Positions 26,340 through 34,445 of a stretch of 64,000 bases of DNA are shown piece by piece. The notes beneath the pieces were generated by a model. The model saw nothing but the letters and a program-made list of their open reading frames with translations. It searched no databases and had not been told where the DNA came from. Source of the stretch: [Clostridium] clostridioforme AGR2157. GTDB lineage: Bacteria > Bacillota > Clostridia > Lachnospirales > Lachnospiraceae. Location of the stretch: the NCBI RefSeq assembly GCF_000424325.1, contig NZ_AUJR01000030.1, positions 1 through 64,000 on the forward strand. The letters are read 5' to 3'. Position numbers and translations under genes: made by a program. Each line of letters starts with the position of its first letter. The first letter of the stretch is position 1.

Positions 26340-27263
26340 CTAATTCTCTACCAGATACCGCTCCACACTGGTTATCGCGTTTGCCCCGTCCGCGGCAGCC
26401 GTGATAATCTGGCGGAGCGGCTTGGTCCTCACGTCACCTGCCGCAAATATACCGGGGGCCGATGTCACAGTGTCTTCCCCGGCCCTGATATAACCATGGT
26501 CCATATCCACCAAACCCTCAAAGGCCTTGCTCTCCGGTGATATGCCCACTGCAATGAACACGCCCTGCACTTCCAGTTCCCTTTTCTGTCCGTCCTTTAC
26601 ATTGGTCAGGGAAAGGCTCTTTACCATTCCGTCCCCATTGATACTGTCAGCCACTGTATCCCAGATTACCTCCACATTATCCAGGGACAACAGATTCTCC
26701 TGCAGGCTCTTGGCTGCCCGCAGTTCATTTCTCCTGTGAATCAGATATACCTTGCTGCACATACGCGCCAGGAAAATGGCATCCTCCACAGCCACATCGC
26801 CGCCTCCGATGACAGCCGTGACCTTATTGCGGAAAAATGCCCCGTCACAGGTGGCACAGTAGGACACCCCGGCCCCTGCCAGTTCTTCCTCGCCCGGCAC
26901 GCCCAGCTTCCTGTGGACAGCTCCTGTGGCAAGTATAAGGGCCCTTGCCTCATAGGTGTTTCCCTGACACACCACGCCCTTGACGGCGCCCCTGCCTCCA
27001 TCCTCGATATTCAGGACCTCGTCCTCCGCGAACTGGGCTCCCAGACGGTCCGCGTGTTCCCTAAACTTAAGCCCCAGGTCGTATCCGCCGATGCCGGGAA
27101 GTCCGGGATAGTTATCCACCTCATATGTGGTCAGGACCTGGCCTCCGCTGACCATGGCCTTCTCAACCACAAGCGTATCCAGCTTTGCCCTCTGGGCATA
27201 AACAGCAGCTGCAAGACCTGCCGGTCCGGAGCCGATAATAATTAAATCATAAATATGAGACAT
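26340..27263 (-). CDS. trxB: Thioredoxin reductase
   Basis: The flavoenzyme passes electrons from NADPH to thioredoxin. The 307 residues show the FAD-binding GSGPAGLAAAVYAQRA (12-27), the redox-active CATC in SYCATCDGAFF (about 133-143), the NADPH-binding VIGGGDVAVEDAIFLA, and the late FAD motif GIFAAGDVRTKPLRQIITAAADGA. The gap to the hydrolase downstream is 16 nt, so the two may be cotranscribed. No thioredoxin gene is in the window. Confidence 0.94.
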   Translation of the reverse strand: MSHIYDLIIIGSGPAGLAAAVYAQRAKLDTLVVEKAMVSGGQVLTTYEVDNYPGLPGIGGYDLGLKFREHADRLGAQFAEDEVLNIEDGGRGAVKGVVCQGNTYEARALILATGAVHRKLGVPGEEELAGAGVSYCATCDGAFFRNKVTAVIGGGDVAVEDAIFLARMCSKVYLIHRRNELRAAKSLQENLLSLDNVEVIWDTVADSINGDGMVKSLSLTNVKDGQKRELEVQGVFIAVGISPESKAFEGLVDMDHGYIRAGEDTVTSAPGIFAAGDVRTKPLRQIITAAADGANAITSVERYLVEN

Positions 27264-27368
27264 AGTTTCACCTTTTCCTTGTATTCAATTCAATGTTCTT
27301 ACTATTTTGTTTCAATCCACTCTCGGTAATTTAACAGAGTACGACCACATCTTATACAGATGCGTGGT

Positions 27369-27475
27369 TTAACCTCATGTCAGTGGAGGACACCGATTTC
27401 TCTCCGCCTGCCACTGCCGTTAAGTTTGGTTCTGGCAATTCATCCCTCCACCTGTAGAGGCGGGGGAATTTTTGC
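27369..27475 (+). other. Structured non-coding stretch, possible IS200/IS605 end remnant or attenuator
   Basis: The 340-nt gap before fabG holds two helices. CAGTGG (27380-27385) and CCACTG span a pyrimidine-rich loop. A second stem, CCTCC-A-CCT and AGG-C-GGGGG, with loop GTAG, lies at 27445-27466 and is followed by AATTTTTGC. The ending resembles right ends of IS200/IS605-type elements, and also a plus-strand terminator. No ORF accompanies it. The rest of the gap is AT-rich; TATAAT at 27573-27578 may be the fabG -10. Confidence 0.35.
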
Positions 27476-27603
27476 TTCTTTTGTTAAACAATTTGTAATT
27501 ATTATATCACAGATAATTTATTTATTACAATTCAATTTCTTACAATTCTATCATTGGTATGGTAAAATATGTTATAATCCATAACAGAAAGGATGTGTAT
27601 CTT

Positions 27604-28335
27604 ATGCCGCGTAAAACCGTACTGGTCACCGGAGCCTCCAGGGGCATCGGCAAGGCCGTAGCAGTTAAGTTTGCAAAGAAGGGCTATAATGTAGCTATCA
27701 GCTGTGTCCGCAGGGAGGAACAGCTGATGCAGACCCGGAAGGAAATCGAATCCTTCCAGGTCCCCTGCCTGGCATACAAAGGAGATATGGGGGACATGGC
27801 ATGCTGTGAGGAGCTGTTCCTTAAGATTAAGAAGATGTTCGGAGGTGTGGACGTCCTTGTGAACAATGCCGGCATCTCCTATATCGGGCTTTTGCAGGAC
27901 ATGTCCACGGAGGACTGGGAGCGCTTGCTGCGCACGAACCTGACATCTGTTTTCAATTGCTGTAAGCTGGCAGTACCCTATATGGTTTCTCAGAAGCAGG
28001 GGAAAATCGTCAATATATCATCTGTGTGGGGCGTTGTGGGCGCGTCCTGTGAGACAGCCTACTCAGCCACCAAGGGCGGAATCAACGCCCTGACAAAGGC
28101 CCTGGCAAAGGAGCTGGCCCCCAGCAATATCCAGGTCAACGCAATTGCCTGCGGAGCCATTGACACGGAGATGAACCAGTGGATGGACGAGGACGACCTT
28201 ATCGCCCTGGTGGACGAAATTCCCGCCGGCCGCCTGGGCCGGGCTGAGGAGGTGGCTGATTTGGTTTACCATCTTGGTTACAAGGAATCTTACCTTACCG
28301 GACAGGTCATCGGGCTGGACGGGGGATGGATTTAG
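27604..28335 (+). CDS. Short-chain dehydrogenase/reductase, FabG-like
   Basis: The 243-residue NAD(P)-dependent oxidoreductase has TGASRGIGKAVAVKF (8-22), the structural NNAGISYIG, catalytic Ser in NISSVWG and the YSATKGG Tyr-Lys pair, with GQVIGLDGGWI at the end. The pattern fits 3-oxoacyl-ACP reductase. It stands alone rather than in a fatty-acid operon, so a different substrate is possible and the gene symbol is withheld. The start is set at ATG 27604, which has AAAGGA about 10 nt upstream; the frame extends further but without a site. Confidence 0.82.
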   Translation: MPRKTVLVTGASRGIGKAVAVKFAKKGYNVAISCVRREEQLMQTRKEIESFQVPCLAYKGDMGDMACCEELFLKIKKMFGGVDVLVNNAGISYIGLLQDMSTEDWERLLRTNLTSVFNCCKLAVPYMVSQKQGKIVNISSVWGVVGASCETAYSATKGGINALTKALAKELAPSNIQVNAIACGAIDTEMNQWMDEDDLIALVDEIPAGRLGRAEEVADLVYHLGYKESYLTGQVIGLDGGWI

Positions 28336-28419
28336 GCCGGTGGATTTAGGCCAGGAGCCCATTATGCATCCCGAACCTTTCCGAAACTTTTCCGTATCCT
28401 TACGAAAATATTAACTGTA

Positions 28420-28450
28420 TTGACCTTGGAGCCGCTCCATGGTTTAGAAT
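28420..28450 (+). promoter_or_regulatory. Promoter with MerR-type 19-bp spacer and dyad
   Basis: TTGACC (28420-28425) and TAGAAT (28445-28450) are 19 nt apart, too long for normal sigma-A contact. A dyad fills the spacer: ACCTTGGAGC (28423-28432), one base, GCTCCATGGT (28434-28443), with one mismatch. This geometry is typical of promoters activated by MerR-family regulators through DNA twisting. It lies about 50 nt before the wall-binding protein gene at 28502. No merR gene is visible nearby. Confidence 0.55.
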
Positions 28451-28501
28451 TTACTCAGAAAAGCAATACACTAATATAAATCGCTAGGAGGCATGCTTCT
28501 T

Positions 28502-28957
28502 ATGAAAAAGAAATATTTAGTAATCGCAGCTCTCTCCATGGCCCTGGTCGCAGGAAGCGCCATGACATCATTTGCAGCAGGATTCGTCCAAACCTCTCAG
28601 GGAACAAAATATCAGTGGGGTTCCGGGGATTACTGTACCAATAACTGGGTGAACTACAAGAACCACTGGTTCTTCTTCGGGGAGGACCAAATCATGCGTA
28701 CCGGATGGATTCAGAGGGACGGCACCTGGTATTACGCCGCCGATACAGGCGAGCTCCAGAGCGGCATCATGAAGATTAACGGCAATGTCTACTACTTCGA
28801 CAGCAACAGCTGTAAGTTAAAGACCGGAGAACGCACCTACAATGGTCAGACCCACGCCTTCACCGAAAACGGAACCACCGACGGCGGTCCATATGTTTAT
28901 ACAGAGTGGAACAGCAACGGAACACTCCGACGCGGTACCAAATTCGGGGTACGGTAA
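28502..28957 (+). CDS. Small secreted cell-wall-binding repeat protein
   Basis: The 151-residue protein has a signal peptide (MKKKYLVIAALSMALVAGSA, cut near AFA-like TSFAAG). The rest is made of choline-binding-type aromatic repeats (TNNWVNYKNHWFFFGEDQIMRTGWI, DGTWYYAADTGELQSG, GNVYYFDSNSCKLKTG). These repeats bind wall teichoic or lipoteichoic acid decorations. No catalytic domain is attached. The start at 28502 has AGGAGG (28486-28491) 10 nt upstream; an ATG at 28493 is too close. It is a free-standing gene behind an unusual promoter (28420-28450). Confidence 0.85.
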   Translation: MKKKYLVIAALSMALVAGSAMTSFAAGFVQTSQGTKYQWGSGDYCTNNWVNYKNHWFFFGEDQIMRTGWIQRDGTWYYAADTGELQSGIMKINGNVYYFDSNSCKLKTGERTYNGQTHAFTENGTTDGGPYVYTEWNSNGTLRRGTKFGVR

Positions 28958-28985
28958 TTCGTAAATTGCATATCACATACAAGAT

Positions 28986-29020
28986 CAGGGATGCCTGAGC
29001 CGGAAGGTTCAGCATCCCTG
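28986..29020 (+). terminator. Terminator of the small wall-binding gene
   Basis: CAGGGATGC (28986-28994) pairs with GCATCCCTG (29012-29020), extended by CTGA/TCAG inside. The T-run is short (TTCTAATG). Confidence 0.65.
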
Positions 29021-29031
29021 TTCTAATGATA

Positions 29032-29266
29032 TCAAAATGGCAGAATGAGTTTGACGGTGGTTGTTTTGCCGGAGCCGTTGGGCCCGATTAGCCCCATAAT
29101 ATATCCTTTTGGCAGGGTAAAGCTGAGCTTATGAAGCTGGCAACTGTCAAAGGATTTCGACAGATTTTTTACCTCTAAATAATTAGTCATCTGTGTTTGC
29201 CTTATACCGGTCACGCCGGCTCTTGCTTTCCCGCTCAAGGATGTCGGCTATGTAACTCCTGAAAAC
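29032..29266 (-). pseudogene. Remnant of an ABC transporter ATPase and its upstream gene
   Basis: From ATG 29190 the frame codes the first 52 residues of an ABC ATPase (MTNYLEVKNLSKSF...) through Walker A GPNGSGKTT and stops after KLIL. About 80% of the gene is missing. Upstream, overlapping by ATGACTAA, is the end of another frame (FRSYIADILERESKSRRDRYK), perhaps a regulator or partner protein, which begins abruptly near 29266. Both ends are therefore deletion or insertion junctions. The leftover marks the left border of the decayed island. Confidence 0.7.
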
Positions 29267-29345
29267 ACGCTATACGAGTTTTCCTCGTTATCGCGGCATT
29301 CGCCAAGGTTTCGAGCAAGCTCGAACTTTGGCTCATTGCTTACGT

Positions 29346-29376
29346 AAAAAGAGTGGGGATTTTTGCGTCCCCACTC
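29346..29376 (-). terminator. Integrase terminator
   Basis: On the minus strand GAGTGGGGA and TCCCCACTC (29351-29376) form a stem around 8 nt, followed by TTTTTACG. It lies 26 nt after the integrase remnant. Confidence 0.8.
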
Positions 29377-29402
29377 TTATCATTTTAAGACATGAAACTG
29401 TT

Positions 29403-30463
29403 TCACTCACTCTGTATCCCACAGGGTAAAGGTATCACTAAGGATACCTGCCAACTCATCCGGACGGTTGTACTTTGCTTTCGCGTAATGTCCATCGTAA
29501 TCTTGCTGTTCTCATGACCTGCAAGATACTGAACAGTCTTCGGATCAACCGAGGCATGGATCAGATTGGTAATGTAAGTGTGCCGCAGCAAGTGCGGTGT
29601 CACTTCAAAGTCCAACTGTAAACCACATTTCCATTGTGTGCTGCTTTTTCGCCCAGCACCGGCTTTACGGTATGCTTGACCCTTCGGCCATCCTCATAGC
29701 AGTAATAGCTCCGCTCTTTCACTGTTCTTGTTACGATATACTGCCACAGCCGTTTGAACTGCGTGTACGATAGAGGTTCACCATCGCTGTTCGCAACAAC
29801 ATAATCCGATGTGGAAGCCTCTTTTGCTTCCTTCAGACATTCCGTCAGGCAGTCCGGCAATGGCACATCACGGTGTGCAGCCTTCGTTTTCAGCTCTGTC
29901 ATAATCACCGGACGATTATGCTCTGTATGCCAAGCTCTGCATACCGTCAAATACGGTGCCGGGCCATCCAGATGAACGGAATCCCACTGGAGTGCGAGAA
30001 TCTCTTCTCGCCGAAGTCCGGCACACACTCCGATCATAACAAATACATACGGCGGAAGCCCTTTTATCGCATCCAGCAACCTTGCTACCTATTCATCTGT
30101 CAGCGGGATTTTGTCTTTCTGCGCCACGCCGCCATTCTTAGATGTCAGGTAAATTGTCGGATTGTCTTGAATCACTTTGCTTTAAGCCGATTTTTTTGAA
30201 ACCGGAACCAATGATCTGCGGAATGTGTTGTCCTCAATCTGTTCCCTTGCCGCTATAACCTTATCATATAATTCCTCACGAGTGCGTCCATAGAGTGCCA
30301 CCCGCTTTCCGTCAGCGTCCTCAATACGGGTTCGGTAATACTCCGTACCAGCCATAATCACTGTCCCGTACCGAGGAATCGCATATCTTTTTCTTGCCAC
30401 CTTCGACACCTCCAAATCTTTAGCTGATACCTCAATTATTACGGATTGTCCGTCAATACTCAA
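29403..30463 (-). pseudogene. Tyrosine integrase of an integrative element, broken
   Basis: Parts of one integrase are found in three frames. The N-terminal arm-binding domain (30463-30182, YAIPRYGTVIMAGTEYYRTRIEDADG) ends at a stop. The core-binding domain is largely missing. The catalytic part (about 30170-29600) has an in-frame TAG after IPLTDE, then ICAGL-type Arg in GVCAGLRREEIL. A frameshift near 29610 leads to TPHLLRHTYI and AGHENSKITMD. Another shift is needed to reach the catalytic Tyr (YAKAKYNRPDELAG), ending at 29407. At least four lesions make it dead. The N-terminal start is TTG, overlapping the MazF-like stop (TTGA). Confidence 0.88.
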
Positions 30464-30804
30464 CGATGTCGAATTTCACGGCTCACTGCTCGCTGCTTTC
30501 GGAAGGTAGGATTGCTATCATACCGGATGACGCAAATCTTGTCACAGGTGTCGAGCTGTTCTGCCAGCACCATGGAAGGCTTCGCCAGTCCCTTTGCCTT
30601 TCGGAGAAAGTAGTGTGTTGGTTGCCTTCGTTTTTTCTCGATTTTGGATGTCAGCGGAACAATCGTGATGGTCGGCGTATAAAAATTACCGACATCATTT
30701 TGAAGAACCACAACCGGGCGGACACCGCCCTGCTTTGATCCAACCGGAACACCGAGATTGGCGAGGTACAAATCACCTCGTCGATAAACCCAGTTTTCTT
30801 TCAT
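30460..30804 (-). CDS. PemK/MazF-like toxin, C-terminus possibly altered
   Basis: The 114-residue product has the MazF fold pattern: RRGDLYLANLGVPVGSKQGGVRPVVVLQND (about 8-37), TITIVPLTSKIEKKRRQPTH and KPSMVLAEQLDTCDKICVIR. MazF toxins are mRNA-cutting RNases. The last 20 residues (DSNPTFRKQRAVSREIRHR) do not look like the usual helix, so a frameshift near 30540 is possible. No antitoxin gene precedes it. Such toxin-like genes often sit directly upstream of integrases in small integrative elements, as here. The start is MKENWVYRRGD at 30804; an upstream in-frame ATG is less likely. Confidence 0.65.
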   Translation of the reverse strand: MKENWVYRRGDLYLANLGVPVGSKQGGVRPVVVLQNDVGNFYTPTITIVPLTSKIEKKRRQPTHYFLRKAKGLAKPSMVLAEQLDTCDKICVIRYDSNPTFRKQRAVSREIRHR

Positions 30805-30864
30805 TAGCTGTTGTCTCCAATCTCCATACACTGATATGGATAAAGACTGCCGGATGAACAACAT

Positions 30865-31385
30865 AGATTGTGCCTTACGACAGTGCTTTCTGAAAATATG
30901 GTTTCTCTGTACTTTTTCTTAGAACCCAGAGATGTAGGATTTCTCACAGGCGGCAGTGTGCTGCACTGCTCCATTGGAATTTGGCCATCCCGCCTTCCTT
31001 ATGGCCGGACCGCGAATTACGGAAGTATCATTGTCCCTGTCTGGCTTTGGCAACACCGCCGGTTGCAATCCGGCATTTGCTTCTGTGAAACCGCTATCGC
31101 CCCGATGGGCTTCATGGCGTGCAGTCGAAGGCTCGACCAAACAGGAATGTACCTGAAGAATGAGTATTCAGTTTTCAAGGAACATCAGCCACATTTCCTT
31201 GGCTGTAAGAAAAGTATAGCTGATTGTGAAAAAGATTTTTACGGCCTATCAGACAGGATTTTCTGTCTTAAAGACAGAATCCCCAAAGAGAAATTCTCCT
31301 TTATCAAATGGATGTTGAAAAAGTCATAAATATGTGTTTTATATCGTTGCATCGGGAATTTATTTTCTGAAAGTTGATATATAAC
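30865..31385. other. Gene-free stretch within the island
   Basis: About 520 nt upstream of the ATPase gene hold no ORF I can support. A minus-strand frame at 30919-31140 exists but shows no recognisable motif. An imperfect inverted repeat, CTGTCTT against AAGACAG with flanking GGATT/AATCC, lies at about 31257-31284 and could be a weak terminator or a structured end. Confidence 0.4.
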
Positions 31386-31414
31386 TTGATATTTCTGTTT
31401 TTTCGGCGTATACT
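31386..31414 (+). promoter_or_regulatory. Promoter of the AAA ATPase gene
   Basis: TTGATA (31386-31391), 17-nt spacer and TATACT (31409-31414) form a good sigma-A promoter. AGGAGG (31425-31430) follows, 9 nt before the start codon. Confidence 0.7.
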
Positions 31415-31439
31415 ATAGGAAGAGAGGAGGCGTAAGAGC

Positions 31440-32660
31440 ATGTTATGCCAGTTTACATTTCAAAATTTTAAGTCCTACAAAAGCGAAACCACTTTGGATT
31501 TTCAGGCTGCTATGCTTCCTGAGTTCAAAGAATCTTTGATTTGCGAAGATCACGCATCTGATCTTCTTCCCGTCAGTGTAATATACGGTCCAAATGGTGG
31601 CGGAAAATCAAATCTGCTTCAGGCTCTTTCCTGCGTAATATCCACCATTGTAAAACCGGTTAATGAATTAGGGAAAAACAGGCAAAATCTCATTCTTCAG
31701 CAAAAAGTGGATGCCATTCCATTCCTCTTTGATGAAACTTCCAAGGAAGAGCCAACGGAATTTCGTATGTTCTTCCGCATTGGCAAAAATGAATACTGCT
31801 ATTACCTTGCATTAAAGAATGACGAAATCATTTCCGAATCGCTTTACCGGAAAGCCATCACAGGTAAAAAGACCGCCACAATCTTTGAACGCGGCTCAAA
31901 TGGAATTTCGCTTGGATATACAATCAGCAAGAAAAGCCTTAATACCAGCGTCAATCCAAAAATGCCATACCTTTCCTTTCTTGCCATCAATTATGATATT
32001 CCTGTTATCAGCGAAGTGATGACATGGTTTGAAAGCTGCATTATTCGCAGCTATGCGAATCCCATGGTGGAGCACCAAATTATGCTTGCCAAAGACGCTC
32101 CATACAAAGAGCAATTTATCCGTGCACTCAATGATATGGACATTGATATCACAGATTACCGTTATGATGACGATACGCATCAGCTTTTTATGAAGAGAGC
32201 TTTGGGTACTCATGAATATGAGCTGCCCTTTTCTCAGGAATCCGACGGCACCAAAAAGCTAATTGCAGCTCTTCCGGTCATTTTGCTTGCCCTCCGCGAA
32301 GGGCGTATGGTTATCATTGATGAGCTGGATGCAAAGCTTCATCCAAAGCTTTTACGCTATGTCATTTCCTTGTTCAAGAACAAAGAAATCAATAAGTATG
32401 GAGCGCAGCTTTTATTCACATCTCATGATATGTACACCTTAAAGAATACGGTGTTCCGCCGTGATGAAATCTGGTTCGCAGCAGAAACCGCTGCTCATGA
32501 AAGCGAAATCTATTCTTTGCACGAAATCCGTGGTGAAGATAACGACAGAATCAAGAATACTGCTGCTTACGACAAGCAATATTTGGAAGGCCGTTATGGA
32601 GCAGACCCTTATATCTCCAATATGCTTGGAGGTGACTTCGCTGAGCCTAAAGCCTCCTAA
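31440..32660 (+). CDS. AAA/ABC-type ATPase of an AbiL-like (RloA-RloB) defence pair
   Basis: The 406-residue protein is an SMC/ABC-like ATPase. It has an N-terminal FTFQNFKSYKSETTLDF strand pair, Walker A GPNGGGKS (50-57), a signature-like ESDGTKKL, Walker B MVIIDELDAKLHP around 290-302 and a switch histidine in LLFTSHD. This AAA_21 type with a following RloB gene is the two-gene layout of AbiL abortive-infection systems (AbiLi/AbiLii). Promoter and ribosome binding site are intact and the frame is unbroken. The partner gene is frameshifted, so the system is probably inactive unless the lesions are sequencing errors. Confidence 0.78.
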   Translation: MLCQFTFQNFKSYKSETTLDFQAAMLPEFKESLICEDHASDLLPVSVIYGPNGGGKSNLLQALSCVISTIVKPVNELGKNRQNLILQQKVDAIPFLFDETSKEEPTEFRMFFRIGKNEYCYYLALKNDEIISESLYRKAITGKKTATIFERGSNGISLGYTISKKSLNTSVNPKMPYLSFLAINYDIPVISEVMTWFESCIIRSYANPMVEHQIMLAKDAPYKEQFIRALNDMDIDITDYRYDDDTHQLFMKRALGTHEYELPFSQESDGTKKLIAALPVILLALREGRMVIIDELDAKLHPKLLRYVISLFKNKEINKYGAQLLFTSHDMYTLKNTVFRRDEIWFAAETAAHESEIYSLHEIRGEDNDRIKNTAAYDKQYLEGRYGADPYISNMLGGDFAEPKAS

Positions 32661-33312
32661 AAAAAGTGACCTTGATAAAAGCTGGATGAAGGCCCGCCGC
32701 GATAAGCCAAAGAAGATTCAGCTGAGTATCATTTAATTGTTACCGAAGGAACTGATACGGAACCTGCATACTTTGGTGCAATGAGGGATGTCATTAACAG
32801 CGCATATCCCGATAGAATTCAACTTAGCATCCACGGAGCCGGTGACAACACCCTAAATTTATTTTCAGAAGACCAAACAGCTTGCATCTGCATCTGCGAA
32901 TGGCTATAAACACGTTTGGGTTGTTTACGATACGGATGACTTTCCAGCTGACCACATTAACAAGACAGCTGAACTTTGCGCATCCGAATCTACAGAAGAT
33001 ACCACCTATCATGCTATCTGGTCTAATCAGTGTATCGAATTATGGTTTCTTCTTCACTTCAGCTTTATGCAATCTGATCTGCACAGAAGCTCCTACTGGC
33101 CTAAGCTAACAAAAATCCTTTCCTTTCAGGGACTTGGTGCCTATGAGAAGAATCGGATTGATATGTACAGGATTCTATTACCATACATGGAGGCTGCCAT
33201 TGCAAATGCTGAAAAATTGGAGAAAATCAATGCTGGAAAACTACCGTCTGATTCTGCTCCGGGAACCAAAATTCATGTACTCGTAAAAAAACTAAAGCCC
33301 TATCTCAAATAG
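32632..33312 (+). pseudogene. RloB-family partner (AbiLii-like), two frameshifts
   Basis: The gene starts at GTG 32632, overlapping the ATPase end by 29 nt in another frame (MTSLSLKPPKKSDLDKSWMKARRDKPKK). A frameshift near 32722 moves it to the frame coding YHLIVTEGTDTEPAYFGAM. A second near 32866 moves it to the frame coding KTKQLASASANGYKHVWVVYDTDDF and SNQCIELWFLLHF, ending PYLK at 33312. EGxxTEPxYF, YDTDDF and SNxxxELWxLLHF are the RloB signatures of a Toprim-like nuclease domain. With the two shifts repaired the product would be about 226 residues. Confidence 0.82.
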
Positions 33313-33386
33313 TCACTTTGAGTAAAACACCCTGTCATTTCTGCGATTCACAGATTTGGCAGGGTGTTCGTATATTCCATCTGATT

Positions 33387-33605
33387 CTATTTTGAGCTTT
33401 CGATCTTAGACCGAATCTTATGCCGAAGTATTTCCGTTGCCGGTTCCTTTCCCATTACCAGATAGTCCAAGGAAACATGGAAGGTCTCAGCAATCTCAAT
33501 CATAAGATCAATCGAGACGCCCTTGCTTCCTGTTTCAATTTTTCCCATGTGTCCGGCCGATACATTGAGCTTATCTGCCAATTCCTCCTGAGTAAATCCG
33601 TGCAT
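33387..33605 (-). pseudogene. XRE-family HTH regulator, start damaged
   Basis: The 72-residue frame codes an XRE helix-turn-helix (FTQEELADKLNVSAGHMGKIETGSKGVSIDLMIEIAETFHVSLDYLV). The expected first helix lies upstream in the same frame (RIRKLRKM), but a TGA occurs just before it. The only good ATG (rc of 33631-33633) is one base out of frame in a GAGAGA run. Either translation begins at the internal ATG 33605 or the gene has a one-base indel. It is a typical regulator of a mobile element. Confidence 0.6.
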
Positions 33606-33643
33606 TTTTCTCAGTTTTCTGATTCTCTCTCATGATTTCAAAA

Positions 33644-33680
33644 GCCCTGCCGGAAAGCCAAAAAAAGCCACCGGCAAGGC
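33644..33680. repeat. Inverted repeat upstream of the XRE gene
   Basis: GCCCTGCCGG (33644-33653) and CCGGCAAGGC (33671-33680) pair with one mismatch around an A-rich loop. It may be an operator for the regulator or a hairpin. From 33681 to 33843 no gene is visible. Confidence 0.4.
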
Positions 33681-33843
33681 AGACTCCAATCAATGGATAT
33701 AGAAATCCCGTCTTGCCAGTGGCCTCTCATGTATATCTGGTTTAACTCACTGGTTCTCAGACATATGACCTGAAATCGGATTTACGCAGCCTGTTTCATC
33801 TCAACCGTTTCGTCGTTATGCCATTTATTCTATTGTTGCGGTG

Positions 33844-34089
33844 TTAATAGGAACCGTAGTCCTCTGTTTCTTCAGCAATACATAAGGTCACCTGACCTGC
33901 CGGAGCATAAATATCTATCCGGTTGTGTCTCCGTCCCTTGATCGTTCTTACCATCACTGCATGGCATCTGCTGCATTGCATTTTAATTCCCCCATTGCTA
34001 CCCCGATAACCGCAGATCTTCTCTCCACAGTTTGGTCAATAGCAGTAATAGGGTTTCCATGCTTCAGGCGATGGCGATGATTTGGGTGT
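33844..34089 (-). pseudogene. Zinc-ribbon protein remnant with an in-frame stop
   Basis: One frame is open from 34089 to 33844 except for a TGA at 34038-34036. It reads SPSPEAWKPYYCY, stop, PNCGEKICGYRGSNGG, then MQCSRCHAVMVRTIKGRRHNRIDIY. Cys pairs on both sides of the stop would form a zinc ribbon. The part after ATG 33981 could still make 45 residues. The family is not recognised. Confidence 0.45.
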
Positions 34090-34236
34090 TCATGGCTTCA
34101 CCTCATTTCTGATTGTTGCTGTTGTTTCTGGTTCAATTATTCAAATTTGGTCAAACTATGCGAAACTGCCATCGTAAAAATCAAGGGGGAGAAACGGGCT
34201 TAAAATCGCCTCTGAAACACCTCGAAAACAGGGCTG

Positions 34237-34312
34237 CGGTTGTCCTATTTTTTAACCACTAAGCCTGTTTTTTGCCCCCTTTTTTGCCGGTTGTCCTATA
34301 TTTAACCACTAA
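34237..34312. repeat. Direct repeat pair near the rpsI end of the island
   Basis: CGGTTGTCCTA followed by TTTAACCACTAA occurs at 34237-34262 and again at 34288-34312, differing by one indel and one base in the AT run. The spacing is 51 nt and the DNA between is pyrimidine-rich. It lies about 135 nt from the rpsI stop and could hold recombinase arm sites of the element. No gene is visible from 34090 to 34380. Confidence 0.5.
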
Positions 34313-34380
34313 AAATTGGGTGAAAACGGCTCTTGTTTCGCCAAATCAGGTCAAACCATATCAGACCTTTCGGGTATAGG

Positions 34381-34415
34381 AAAACCCCGGAAAACCTTGA
34401 TTTTCCGGGGTTTTT
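34381..34415. terminator. rpsI operon terminator (bidirectional)
   Basis: AAAACCCCGGAAAA and TTTTCCGGGGTTTTT form a long stem with a 6-nt loop. T-runs flank it in both directions. It closes the rplM-rpsI transcript. Confidence 0.9.
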
Positions 34416-34445
34416 GAGCCATTTTGATACAGTTTGAACAGCCAA

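Noticed and set aside
30919-31140. 73-residue minus-strand ORF in the island
   Set aside because: No start signal or recognisable motif. Not counted as a gene, though a short remnant cannot be excluded.
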